DNA of 44,831 nucleotides from Phycisphaerae bacterium (GTDB taxonomy: Bacteria > Planctomycetota > Phycisphaerae > UBA1845): positions 1 through 44,831 of the forward strand of contig JABWBH010000038.1 of assembly GCA_013360585.1 (NCBI GenBank). The letters run 5' to 3'. This document shows positions 9,141 through 17,204 of the stretch, piece by piece. The translations under genes and the position numbers were made by a program. The notes below the pieces were generated by a model. It made no database searches, was not told the DNA's origin, and was given only the letters and a program-made list of their open reading frames with translations. Numbering within the stretch: position 1 is the stretch's first letter; each line of letters starts with the position of its first letter.

Positions 9141-9474
9141 TGTTGAAACAGGGTTTTATTATTCGGCTGCTCCAGACCCCAAGCTTCCCAGATTGACGCG
9201 TGAGAGAATCAGGCAACTACCCTACCTTGACGACCTCGTTTTATGCGAGAAAAACGCGGAAAACCCGCAATGAGAGTGAAGTCCGCTCCTTCCCTGCGCT
9301 TGACCTGTTAAGAACGCGCGAAGATAGTCCGAGCGCGGGACGGGCCCGGCCACACGGGGGGCACGGCGACTTAACATCGCCGGCGTGCTGGCCTCCCGTC
9401 CCCACTTTTTTCCTGTTCTGCCCTGACCCTGAATCCTCATTCCCGGTTCTGCGGCGCGTCGCGAAACGAGCGTT

Positions 9475-9500
9475 CGCGCGGGCTGAAGCCCGCGGCTCGG
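9475..9500. repeat. REP-like palindrome copy 2
   Basis: The perfect stem GCGGGC/GCCCGC around TGAA is followed by GGCTCGG. It matches 4094-4120 closely and 14545-14570 more loosely. Confidence 0.75.
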
Positions 9501-9539
9501 AGGGCGCTCCACATAGGTGAATCATGAATGAGCGGCGCG

Positions 9540-11015
9540 TCAGGGAACGATCGCTTCGACTTTCGCTCTCGCGTTGTTCCAGACCGCCGTGTCACCGGGT
9601 TTGAAGGTGCGAATTCCGGCCGAGTTCCGCGAGATGGCGCGAAGGTGGTCGAGGGATTCGACGGCGCCGACGGCCATCGCCTGAAGGAGCACGTTGCCCA
9701 GGGCGGTCGCTTCGACAGGCCCGGCGTGGACAGGCAGGCCGCAGGCGTCCGCGGTGCATTGACAAAGCAGGGCGTTGCGTGCGCCGCCGCCGACGAGGTG
9801 GATGCGACGGATGATGCGGCGGGTCAGTCGGGCGATGCGGTCGAGGACGACGCGGTATTTGAGGGCGAGGCTTTCGAGGACGCAGCGCGCCGTTTCGGCC
9901 TCGGTTCGCGGGACCGGCTGCCCGGTTTCAGCGCAGAACTCGCGGATGCGCTGAGGCATGTCGCCGAAGGGGGCGAAGCGCGGGTCGTCCGGGTCGATGA
10001 AGGCGCGATGCGGGGGCGCCTTTTCCGCGAGGCGGATCAGATCGTCATGCGTGAGGGCGAACCCGGCGTCAGCCCAGACCCGGCGGCATTGTTCGAGGAT
10101 CCAGAGTCCGGCGACGTTGCGAAGCAGGCGGATCGTTCCTGCGGCGCCGATTTCGTTCGTGACGCCGGCGTGCAGGGCTTCAGGCGTCAGGATCGGCTGA
10201 TCCCGCTCGACGCCGACGAGGGACCAGGTTCCGCAGGAGATATACGCCCAGTCCTCCCCCTCGGCAGGGACGGCGGCGACGGCGCAGGCGGTGTCGTGTC
10301 CGGCGGGGCAGATGACGAGCACCGGTCCGACGCCGGTTTGCTCGGCGATTGCCGGAAGCAGCGGTCCGACGATCATCGCAGGCCCGGCCGCCTCCGGCAT
10401 GATGCGCATCGGGAGTCCAAGGTTGGTCAGAAGGTCGGCGGTCCAGCGGCGCGCGGCCGGATCGAAGCACTGCGAGGTGCTGGCGATCGTCGCGTCGGTG
10501 CGTTTGAGGCCCGTCAGGCGCCAGTTAAGGAGGTCCGGCATGAAAAGGAGGGTCGCGGCGCGGTCGAGCCTGCCGTCGCCGGCGTCACGGTCGGCGAGGA
10601 GCTGATAAAGCGTGTTGAGAGGCATGAACTGAATTCCGGTGCGGGCGAAGATCTCCTCGCGCGGGACGACTTGAAACGCACGATCCATCATGCCGGTTGT
10701 GCGCGGATCGCGGTAGTGATGCGGGGGGTGGAGGAGCCGGTCGGCGGCGTCGAGCAGTCCGTAATCCACGCCCCAGGTGTCGATCCCGAGGCCGTCGAGC
10801 TTCGCGCCGGCGGCGTTCGCGCGTCGCAGCCCTTCCTTGATATGCTCGACAAGCGCGTCGAGATTCCAGTGAAGGTGTCCTCCGCGTTCGAGGGGTCCGT
10901 TGTCGAAGCGGTGGAGTTCGTCGAGGGTCACCCTGCCGGCGCGCAGTGTTCCCAGCACGGCGCGGCCGGATGACGCGCCGAGGTCGAAGGCGAGGAAGAT
11001 TCGAGCGTCAGACAT
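9540..11015 (-). CDS. rhaB: Rhamnulokinase (FGGY kinase)
   Basis: 491 residues. It phosphorylates L-rhamnulose to L-rhamnulose-1-phosphate with ATP in the cytosol. FGGY-family features run in order: the N-terminal phosphate loop FDLGASSGR (about 10-18), the rhamnulokinase-typical HRFDN, WGVDYGLLD with its catalytic-site aspartate, HYRDPRT, the NTLYQLLA stretch, MPDLLNWRLTG, ASTSQCFD, then the second actin-like lobe with AGHDTACAVAAVP, SCGTWSLVGVE, LLRNVAGLWILEQCRR and the C-terminal HLVGGGARN adenosine-binding loop. This set separates rhamnulokinase from xylulokinase or glycerol kinase. It is the third gene of a minus-strand operon, 48 bases after the permease, with the isomerase two genes upstream. 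No rhamnulose-1-phosphate aldolase is present in the window. Confidence 0.93.
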   Translation of the reverse strand: MSDARIFLAFDLGASSGRAVLGTLRAGRVTLDELHRFDNGPLERGGHLHWNLDALVEHIKEGLRRANAAGAKLDGLGIDTWGVDYGLLDAADRLLHPPHHYRDPRTTGMMDRAFQVVPREEIFARTGIQFMPLNTLYQLLADRDAGDGRLDRAATLLFMPDLLNWRLTGLKRTDATIASTSQCFDPAARRWTADLLTNLGLPMRIMPEAAGPAMIVGPLLPAIAEQTGVGPVLVICPAGHDTACAVAAVPAEGEDWAYISCGTWSLVGVERDQPILTPEALHAGVTNEIGAAGTIRLLRNVAGLWILEQCRRVWADAGFALTHDDLIRLAEKAPPHRAFIDPDDPRFAPFGDMPQRIREFCAETGQPVPRTEAETARCVLESLALKYRVVLDRIARLTRRIIRRIHLVGGGARNALLCQCTADACGLPVHAGPVEATALGNVLLQAMAVGAVESLDHLRAISRNSAGIRTFKPGDTAVWNNARAKVEAIVP

Positions 11016-11063
11016 GCGCGGATCATGCCGCGCGCGAGTTTGCGAGGAAAGCCCGACCGGCCG

Positions 11064-12470
11064 TCAGGCGCGGCCGACGTCGCGCCGTTGCAGGCGCTTC
11101 CAGATCAGGTACATCGGGGCGCCGGCGAGCAGCACGACCAGCCAGGTCAGGGATCTTCGCGGATTGCCGCTGATTTCGAGGGCGATCATGCCGATCGCGA
11201 CGACGACGAAGGTGATCGGGACGAGCGGATACCCCCAACAACGGAAGGGCCTCGGAAGATCGGGACGCCGCTTCCGAAGAACGATCAGACCGACCGCGGC
11301 GAGGGCGTAGAACACCCACATCGTAAACACGAACCCGGACGTCAGTTCGCCGAAGCCCCTGAACCACATCACCGCGACGCAGGACAGGACGAGCTGCACC
11401 CACAATGAGACCGCGGGAGTCTGAAATCGCGGGTGAATCCTGCCGAGCGGGCGGAAGAGCAGACCGTCGCGGGCCTGGCCGAAGGTGACGCGGGCGCCGG
11501 TCAGGATCGAACCGTGCGAGGCGCCGAGCGTCGAGACAACAACGAGGGCGGTGACGACGCGTTCGGCGGTGGGTCCGAGGAGGCGCTCCATCACCAGCGG
11601 CGCCACGGTCGGCACGGCGCGCATCTGCTCCAGCGGAATCATCCAGAGGTAGACGGCGTTGACGCCCAGGTAAAGGAGCGTGACGCCCGCCGTTCCGAGC
11701 AGGAAGACGCGCGGCAGCGCCCGCTGCGGGTTCTTCACTTCGCCGGCGATCGAGCCGACGTCGCTCCACCCATCGTAGGTCCACATCACGCCCGCGAAGA
11801 CCGGCGCCAGCGCCAGCAGCAGCGACGTCGGCGCGGGCGCCGGCTCGAACCTGCCTTCCGCGCGGTCGCGCATCAGACCGCCGAGCACGATGATTCCGAC
11901 CAGCGCCCCGATCTTGCCCGCCGTCAGAAGCATCGCCACGCCCTCGCCGAGCGTGACGCGAAACGTGTTGATCAAGGTCAGCAACGTCAGAACGACGCAG
12001 ACGATCAGACGTTCGTCGAACTCGGTTCCGAGCAGGCGGTTGACGTGGGAGGCAAAGACGGTGGCGATTCCCGCGGCCGCGGCGGGCTTCGCCACCAGCA
12101 GGTACGTCCAGCCGAACACGAACGCCACCGCCGGGCCCAGCCCTTCATAAAGAAAAACGTAGATGCCGCCTGACCGGGGGAACATGCCGGCAAGCTCGGC
12201 GTAGGTGAGCGCGCCGAAAAAGGAGACGACTCCGCCGAGCGTCCACGCCAGCAGAATGAGCCAGGGATTGCCGAGGTGCTTCGCAACCTCGGTGGGCGTC
12301 TGAAAGATACCGCTGCCGACAATGATGCCGATCATGATGGCGGCGGCGCCAAGCGTGTGTATTCGCCGGGGAAGATCCCGGGATTCCGCCGGATCCGCGA
12401 CGGCGCGAAGGTCGGCGTCGGATGTCCGATCCGAGGACGCCCCCACGGCACGGTCCTGATGCTCAGGCAT
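11064..12470 (-). CDS. APC-superfamily permease in the rhamnose operon
   Basis: 468 residues with about 12 hydrophobic helices. The first begins AAAIMIGIIVGSGIFQTP, the glycine-rich TM1 signature of APC transporters. The family's GVMWTYDGWSDVGSIAGEVKNP region (TM6 and the following loop, with the conserved Glu and Asn-Pro) is also present. It most resembles the LAT-type amino acid branch, yet it is translationally coupled to a rhamnose isomerase. Its ATG at 12470 overlaps the isomerase stop codon by 8 bases, and rhamnulokinase follows. An amino acid permease is expected from family knowledge; a rhamnose or sugar role is inferred from context only. An upstream in-frame start would lie deep inside the isomerase gene and is unlikely. 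Confidence 0.85.
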   Translation of the reverse strand: MPEHQDRAVGASSDRTSDADLRAVADPAESRDLPRRIHTLGAAAIMIGIIVGSGIFQTPTEVAKHLGNPWLILLAWTLGGVVSFFGALTYAELAGMFPRSGGIYVFLYEGLGPAVAFVFGWTYLLVAKPAAAAGIATVFASHVNRLLGTEFDERLIVCVVLTLLTLINTFRVTLGEGVAMLLTAGKIGALVGIIVLGGLMRDRAEGRFEPAPAPTSLLLALAPVFAGVMWTYDGWSDVGSIAGEVKNPQRALPRVFLLGTAGVTLLYLGVNAVYLWMIPLEQMRAVPTVAPLVMERLLGPTAERVVTALVVVSTLGASHGSILTGARVTFGQARDGLLFRPLGRIHPRFQTPAVSLWVQLVLSCVAVMWFRGFGELTSGFVFTMWVFYALAAVGLIVLRKRRPDLPRPFRCWGYPLVPITFVVVAIGMIALEISGNPRRSLTWLVVLLAGAPMYLIWKRLQRRDVGRA

Positions 12471-13689
12471 AACGCCCGCCCTCCGGCTTTTTTCGCGGAC
12501 CGCGTTGTGCGGCAGCGCGAGCGGCGTACCCGCTTTCGCGGAACGCGGCGAGCGGATCCGGAGGCAGGTCGCGGGACCGGCGATGCTCCGCAATCCCCTC
12601 TCGCACATCCGTCCAGAAGGCGTCCTTGACGACGCCTTCCGCGGCGACGAGATCCTCGCGGTCCTGAGCGCGGCGCAGGGCGTCGCGGTCTACGAGCAGC
12701 GCCTTGAGGAAAATCTCCTGAACCGTCATCACCGTCTGAATCATCGCTTCGATCTTCGGCTTGAGGTTGTGCGACTGATCGATCATGTACGCGACCGGAA
12801 GATCGGCTGAGGTTCCCGCGCCGGGGCCGCCGCGCTCGTGCTCTGCGCCCGCGATTTCGTTGAAGATGCGGAAGAGCTGGTAAGGGTCGATGCTGCCCGT
12901 CGTCAGGTCGTCGTCGGCGTACTTGCGGTCGTTGAAATGAAATCCGCCGAGCGCGCCTTCGTCGATGAGGAAAGCCACGATGTGCTCAATGTTACATCCG
13001 GGCAGGTGATGTCCGAGATCGACGAGCACTTTCGCGCGCGGTCCGGCCTCTTTCGCCAGAGCGTGCGCCATCCCCCAGTCCGCAATGTCCGAGTGATAGA
13101 ACGCAGGCTCAAAGGGCTTGTACTCGATGAGCATCGTGCCGTCCGCGGGCAGCCGGGCGTGAACCTCGCGCAGCCCTTCCGACATCCAGCGTTTACGCTG
13201 GCGGAGGTCGGCCTGGCCGGGGTAATTCGTCCCGTCGGCGAACCAGAGCGTCAGCAGGTTCGATCCGCAAAGCTCGCCGATGCGGATCGAGTCGAAAATG
13301 TGGTCGAGCGCGCGACGGCGGACCTCCGGATCGCGGTTTGTCAGCGACCCCCACTTGTACGCCTGATCCTCGAAGACGTTCGGATTGATCGAACCGACCC
13401 GGACTCCCAGCGACGCCGCCCGCGCCGCGATGCGTCGAATTTCCGCCTCCGAACCGCCTCCGGGAAAATCCCAGAGCACATGCACCGCGACGCTCGGACA
13501 GCAGCCGGTGAGGCGATGTACTTCCGCGGCGTCGGCGAGCTTCTCGTCGATCGAGGTCGCCGCAGCGTCCTGAAGGAACTTGCCGAAGCGCGTTCCCGTG
13601 TCGGCGTAGCCCCACGACGGCGTCTCAATGACGAACCGGTCAAGTCGTGCAAGCACGTCCGCTCCCGCAGCGCCGCGCGGTAATTGCAT
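12463..13689 (-). CDS. rhaI: L-rhamnose isomerase, xylose-isomerase-fold type (RhaI)
   Basis: 408 residues. It interconverts L-rhamnose and L-rhamnulose in the cytosol using divalent metal. The TIM-barrel signatures of the Pseudomonas/Streptomyces-type enzyme are visible: ETPSWGYADTGTRF near the N-terminus, SINPNVFEDQAYKWGSLTN, the metal-binding Glu in LIEYKPFEPAFYHSD, VLVDLGHHLPGCNIE with its Asp and His, and GGFHFNDRKYADDDL with further Asp ligands, then GSIDPYQLFRIFNE. It is unlike the E. coli RhaA length and motif set. ATG 13689 has a good AAAGGA RBS and removes a 45-residue low-complexity extension encoded upstream. It is the first gene of the rhamnose operon and is divergent from a GNAT gene, with 121 bases between them for both promoters. 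Confidence 0.9.
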   Translation of the reverse strand: MQLPRGAAGADVLARLDRFVIETPSWGYADTGTRFGKFLQDAAATSIDEKLADAAEVHRLTGCCPSVAVHVLWDFPGGGSEAEIRRIAARAASLGVRVGSINPNVFEDQAYKWGSLTNRDPEVRRRALDHIFDSIRIGELCGSNLLTLWFADGTNYPGQADLRQRKRWMSEGLREVHARLPADGTMLIEYKPFEPAFYHSDIADWGMAHALAKEAGPRAKVLVDLGHHLPGCNIEHIVAFLIDEGALGGFHFNDRKYADDDLTTGSIDPYQLFRIFNEIAGAEHERGGPGAGTSADLPVAYMIDQSHNLKPKIEAMIQTVMTVQEIFLKALLVDRDALRRAQDREDLVAAEGVVKDAFWTDVREGIAEHRRSRDLPPDPLAAFRESGYAARAAAQRGPRKKPEGGRYA

Positions 13690-13810
13690 AAGTGCAGATC
13701 CTTTCTCACCAGCCGCTGGTGAAGTCGCCGTCGTGCAAGCCGGCGCGCTTCGGGCGGCGGGGGTTCGCTCCGCGGTCAGTATCACGTAAACTTCTCCCCC
13801 GGAGAAGCCC

Positions 13811-14422
13811 GTGACTTCTGTCATGAACCCGCCGAGTTCGGAGACGCTGATTTCCGTGCGACACGACCTGCGCCCGGGTGATCTCGGCGCCGTCGTGTCG
13901 CTTCACGGCGTGGTCTACGCCGCGGAGCAGGGATTTGACGCCACCTTTGAGGCGTACGTGGCGGGTCCGATGGCGGAGTTCGTCCGGACGCGCGGTCCGC
14001 GCGAGCGGTTGTGGATCGCGGAGCGCGGCGACCGGCTCGTCGGCTGCATCGCGATCGTCGGCGCCGGATCTCGCGGGGCGCTGAATCACGCGGGGAAGGG
14101 CGACGCTTCCGCGTCCGAGGCGGGAGACGCGGCGCAGTTACGCTGGTTTCTGGTCGCGCCGGAGGCGCGCGGAGCGGGTCTGGGCCGGCGGCTTCTCGGC
14201 GACGCCGTCGCGTTCGCCCGGACCTGCGGATACCGGTCGATCCAGTTGTGGACGGTAAGCGCCTTGAAGACCGCTGCGGCGCTTTATCGCGCGGCGGGTT
14301 TCGAGAAGACTGAGGAAAAGCCGGGGCGGATGTGGGGCGTTGAAGTCGTCGAGGAGAAGTTCGTACTGTGTCTCGAGGGCGCCGCCGTACCCGTAACGGA
14401 AAAGCCCTCGAAAGACCTGTGA
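13811..14422 (+). CDS. GNAT-family N-acetyltransferase
   Basis: 203 residues. It transfers an acyl group from acyl-CoA to an unknown amine. The acetyl-CoA-binding motif A is clear at about residues 110-130 (LRWFLVAPEARGAGLGRRLL, with the RGAGLG pyrophosphate loop), followed by AVAFARTCGYRSIQLWTV and the motif B region AAALYRAAGFEK. The N-terminal half has an insertion of about 20 residues rich in Gly, Ala and Ser between two beta strands. The start is a GTG at 13811, six bases after a GGAGAAG element; an ATG four codons later is the alternative. The LRWF and LWT patterns resemble the GNAT module often fused to MarR regulators, but no MarR part is present. It is divergent from the rhamnose operon and has no evident link to it. 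Confidence 0.88.
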   Translation: MTSVMNPPSSETLISVRHDLRPGDLGAVVSLHGVVYAAEQGFDATFEAYVAGPMAEFVRTRGPRERLWIAERGDRLVGCIAIVGAGSRGALNHAGKGDASASEAGDAAQLRWFLVAPEARGAGLGRRLLGDAVAFARTCGYRSIQLWTVSALKTAAALYRAAGFEKTEEKPGRMWGVEVVEEKFVLCLEGAAVPVTEKPSKDL

Positions 14423-14438
14423 TCCGACAAGCAAGGGG

Positions 14439-14467
14439 AACGCTTCCTGACGGGCGCGGGCCGGTTG
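14439..14467 (+). repeat. Modular dispersed repeat, short form
   Basis: AACGCTTCCTGACGGGCGCG is followed by GGCCGGTTG. It matches the two flanks of the long-form element with the central CTTCGCAACGTCAAGG block missing. Compare 23338-23367. Confidence 0.55.
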
Positions 14468-14544
14468 GGCGACCGCGGTCCGGGTGTCTTGCGATCGTCC
14501 GAAGCACCGCCCGTTGTCATTTCAACTTTCATTCGCGGCGACGT

Positions 14545-14570
14545 CCGCGCGGACCGAAGTCCGCGGCTCG
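14545..14570. repeat. REP-like palindrome copy 3
   Basis: CCGCGCGGACCGAAGTCCGC is followed by GGCTCG. The stem GCGGAC/GTCCGC keeps its pairing although its sequence differs from copies 1 and 2, which suggests that the hairpin itself is conserved. Confidence 0.65.
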
Positions 14571-14576
14571 CAAGCA

Positions 14577-14615
14577 AAAGCGATCCTCGCTCTAAGTTTG
14601 GACGAGGATCGCTTT
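14577..14615 (-). terminator. Terminator hairpin overlapping the end of the epimerase gene
   Basis: A perfect 13-bp stem (14577-14589 with 14603-14615) encloses a 13-base loop. On the minus strand it is followed by TTTTGCTT. The first stem arm encodes the last sense codons of the epimerase, and its stop codon lies in the loop. Confidence 0.75.
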
Positions 14616-15494
14616 GAGCGCCGGAGCGATCTGCGCGTGTTTGAAGGCAAACCCGCTTTCAAGGAGGCGCGCCGGGCGGACACGGGCGCTGGCGAGGAGG
14701 AGGTCGTTCGCCATCTCGCCCAGCACAACGCGCGCCATCAGGGCGGGCATCGGGAGGATCGTCGGTCGGTTCAGCGCGGCGCCGAGCGCCCGGGTGAACT
14801 CCCGGTTCGTCGCCGGCGCCGGTGACACAAGATTAACCGCGCCTCGGAGAGATTCGTTCGCGAGCGCGTGCAGAATCGCGGCTGCGAGGTCCGGCAACGT
14901 AATCCAGCTCCAATACTGCCTCCCCGAGCCGATCACTCCGCCGGCGCCGAGCTTGAAAGGCGTGAGCATCTTCGCCAGCGCGCCGCCGCGTGGACTGAGC
15001 ACGACGCCGATGCGACCGGTGACGACGCGGATTCCCGCCGCTTCGGCTTCGTTCGCCGCCGCCTCCCAGGCGACGCAGGTTTCGGGGAGAAACCCGCGAC
15101 CCGGCCCGCTGGTTTCGTCGAGCCAGGCGTCGCCGCGATGACCGTAATACCCGACCGCCGAGGCGCAGAAGAAAACTTTCGGACGCGCGTTGCATGCTTT
15201 GAGGGCGTTGGCGACCAGTTGCGTGCCGAGAATGCGGCTGTTGCGGATTCGTGCCTTCTGCGCGGCGGACCAGCGACCGGCCGCGATGTTCTCCCCAGCC
15301 AGGTGGACAACCGCGTCACACCCCTCGAGCCAGTCCTTGTCCAGAACGCCGGCGTCGGGATCCCACGGAATCTCGCCTAAGCCGAGTCGACGATCGCCGC
15401 GCACCATCCGAACGACGTCATGCCCGCTGTCACGCAGCAGATCACACAAAGCCGAACCGACCAGCCCGCTCGCACCGCTGACCGTCACGCGCAT
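14592..15494 (-). CDS. YfcH-like (TIGR01777) NAD-dependent epimerase, SDR superfamily
   Basis: 300 residues. The extended short-chain dehydrogenase fold starts at once with the nucleotide loop VTVSGASGLVGSAL. The TIGR01777 signatures follow: AVVHLAGENIAAGRW, then KARIRNSRILGTQLV, the SASAVGYYG-type stretch (here CASAVGYYGHRGD), GRIGVVLSPRGGALAKMLTPFKLGAGG, and YWSWITLPDL. The C-terminal DUF1731-like part (VRPARLLESGFAFKH) completes the family pattern. The substrate is unknown for the family; some members are linked to cell-division or sugar-nucleotide chemistry. The ATG at 15494 has an AAGGAG RBS. It is divergent from the tryptophan dioxygenase gene, with 251 bases between the starts. The terminator overlaps its final codons. 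Confidence 0.9.
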   Translation of the reverse strand: MRVTVSGASGLVGSALCDLLRDSGHDVVRMVRGDRRLGLGEIPWDPDAGVLDKDWLEGCDAVVHLAGENIAAGRWSAAQKARIRNSRILGTQLVANALKACNARPKVFFCASAVGYYGHRGDAWLDETSGPGRGFLPETCVAWEAAANEAEAAGIRVVTGRIGVVLSPRGGALAKMLTPFKLGAGGVIGSGRQYWSWITLPDLAAAILHALANESLRGAVNLVSPAPATNREFTRALGAALNRPTILPMPALMARVVLGEMANDLLLASARVRPARLLESGFAFKHAQIAPALKAILVQT

Positions 15495-15745
15495 GCCCAA
15501 CTCCTTCGATCCGCCGCTCCGGCGCGCCTTTCCGGAAGGCGCCCGGCGACGTGATCCCACGTAAGCGGCGCATCCTAGCCCGAACCGGTTTGACCGTCAT
15601 GCGGCGCGGCGTCGGTGAAGAAGGGATGTCCGGGGGTGATCGGGGGAACCTGCGTCGGGGTCAGCGTTGCCGCGTTGCTCCGGCGTCGGGGCGCGGTTAC
15701 GCTCGTGTCGCCGTCGCGGCGGGCGGCGTGAGACGGGATACGAAC

Positions 15746-16528
15746 ATGCCGCTGACCTACTCCAGCTACCTTCACCTTGACGCAATGCTCGCGTTGCAAC
15801 AGCCGCGCTCCAGCCCTGCCGAGCACGACGAGATGCTCTTTATCGTGATTCATCAGGTGTACGAACTCTGGTTCAAGCTCGTGCTGCACGAAGTGGAGAA
15901 GGTGAAGTCGGATCTTTCCAGCGGACGCACCTTCGACGCAATACATACCTTCAAGCGTCTTCGGACGATCCTCAAGACGCTGGTCGGGCAGCTCGACATC
16001 CTGGAGACGATGACGCCGATGTCGTTCTCGAGCTTCCGCGACCGCCTGGAGACGGCCTCCGGGTTTCAATCGGTGCAGTTCCGGGAGCTGGAGTTCGTGC
16101 TCGGGTACAAGCGGCCGGAGACCCTGGGGTATCTTCCGCCGGATGCACGGGCGTCGGCGGCCTTGCAGCGCCGTCTGCGCGAGCGTTCGCTGGTCGATCA
16201 CTTTTATGATTTCCTGGAGTGTCACGGCATTGTCATTCCGTCGGAGGTGCGCGCCCGTCCGGTCGAGGCCTCGACGGTCGCGGACGAGCGCGTTCAGGAG
16301 GGCCTGCTGCGTCTTTACACGTCCTGCGGCGAACTGGCGATCCTTTTTGAGCTGATGACGGACTTCGACGAGGGGCTTCAGGAGTGGCGCTACCGCCACG
16401 TGAAGATCGTCGAGCGGACGATCGGCGCCAAGAAAGGGACGGGCGGGTCGCCGGGCGTGCCTTTCCTGAAGCAGTCGCTTTTCAAGCCCGTCTTCCCGGA
16501 CCTCTGGGCAATCCGTCACCGACTTTAA
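15746..16528 (+). CDS. kynA: Tryptophan 2,3-dioxygenase
   Basis: 260 residues. A cytosolic heme enzyme that opens the indole ring of L-tryptophan with O2 to give N-formylkynurenine, step 1 of the kynurenine pathway. Diagnostic motifs are HQVYELWFKLVLHEVEKV (active-site His36), SFSSFRDRL and SGFQSVQFRELEF with the substrate-carboxylate arginine, WRYRHVKIVERTIGAKKGTG with proximal heme ligand His218, and the following GGSPGVPFL. The length is slightly short of the common 270-290 because the N-terminus starts directly at LTYSSYLHLD. ATG 15746 is chosen over distant upstream starts whose extra 65 residues are Arg/Gly-rich and unlike the family. A partner enzyme, kynurenine 3-monooxygenase, lies 9 kb away at 25395. 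Confidence 0.96.
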   Translation: MPLTYSSYLHLDAMLALQQPRSSPAEHDEMLFIVIHQVYELWFKLVLHEVEKVKSDLSSGRTFDAIHTFKRLRTILKTLVGQLDILETMTPMSFSSFRDRLETASGFQSVQFRELEFVLGYKRPETLGYLPPDARASAALQRRLRERSLVDHFYDFLECHGIVIPSEVRARPVEASTVADERVQEGLLRLYTSCGELAILFELMTDFDEGLQEWRYRHVKIVERTIGAKKGTGGSPGVPFLKQSLFKPVFPDLWAIRHRL

Positions 16529-16727
16529 TTGCCGCGGCATGATGCCGATGCGCCGCTCCACTCCGGGGTTGCGCGATCCGCTCCTGCATCCGTCGATCCG
16601 AGGCGCCCCGTCTCTCGTTGCGCGCGCGGCGCGCGTTATGTCCCCGGTTGCGCCGCCGGGCGGGCGTCGGCCCCGGGGCTGGGGACGCCGCGTCGGATCC
16701 GGCGGGTTTCAGGGGAGGAGGGCGACG

Positions 16728-17204
16728 ATGTTCGACGTGCGTGACGGGCTGCTGGGGATCATAAGTGCCTTGATGGTGACACTTGGCGGATGTCTTTCCG
16801 GCGGATGTACACGGGCGTTCGGGGAGGCGACGCTCGAGCAGCAGATCGAGGCCTTCAAGCAGACGACCGAGCATCTTGTACATCTGGCGGAGCGGACGGA
16901 CGCGGCGTACACGGCCGAGTTCGAGTACGACGGCGAGGACGCGGAAGCGTACCTGAAGCAAAGCGCCGGTCTGCGCGTGCCGGTCCGCGTTCGGCTGGGG
17001 GTATTCGGAAACGCGAAGCAGGGGGGGCGGGAGCATGAGGCGGCAAACGCGGACAAGGCGGAGGTGCAACCCGCGGCGCTGGGCGGCGCGGGCGGTGGGG
17101 GCGGCCGCGGCGTGGGCGGCGGGTTTCGCGGGGGGCTGCGCGGTGCTGCGGGAGGTGTCGCCGAAAGCGTTGGGGCAGGGGGCGGGGATTCAGGCGGACG
17201 TTGA
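16728..17204 (+). CDS. Small predicted lipoprotein, probable frameshift at a G7 run
   Basis: As read, 158 residues. Signal peptide and lipobox are at about residues 8-23 (ISALMVTLGGCLSGGC), followed by a helical segment EATLEQQIEAFKQTTEHLVH and a soluble stretch to about residue 97. Beyond the seven-G run at 17021-17027 the frame turns into a Gly-rich low-complexity tail that overlaps the next gene by 170 bases. One extra base in that run would end the protein at 17036-17038 after 103 residues, giving an ATGA stop/start overlap with the next gene, which looks more natural. The defect could be a sequencing error, a phase-variable tract or a real mutation. The ATG at 16728 has a strong GGGGAGGAGGG leader. 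Function unknown. Confidence 0.65.
   Translation: MFDVRDGLLGIISALMVTLGGCLSGGCTRAFGEATLEQQIEAFKQTTEHLVHLAERTDAAYTAEFEYDGEDAEAYLKQSAGLRVPVRVRLGVFGNAKQGGREHEAANADKAEVQPAALGGAGGGGGRGVGGGFRGGLRGAAGGVAESVGAGGGDSGGR

Larger units (their letters stand above)
8898..9539. other. Intergenic region between ccsA and rhaB, repeat-bearing
   Basis: 642 bases separating convergent genes, with no supported coding sequence. Short open frames here lack a credible RBS and any recognisable protein pattern. It contains one copy of the modular dispersed repeat (9078-9140) and one REP-like palindrome (9475-9500). The latter could act as a weak terminator for rhaB, whose stop is about 40 bases away. The middle section (about 9060-9260) is clearly less G+C-rich than its surroundings. 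Confidence 0.6.

Noticed and set aside
8929-9273. 114-codon open frame in the ccsA-rhaB gap
   Set aside because: No RBS, no recognisable pattern, and it runs through a dispersed repeat copy.
9528-10973. 481-codon plus-strand frame opposite rhaB
   Set aside because: Low-complexity Gly/Asp/Arg product; rhamnulokinase motifs on the minus strand are unambiguous.
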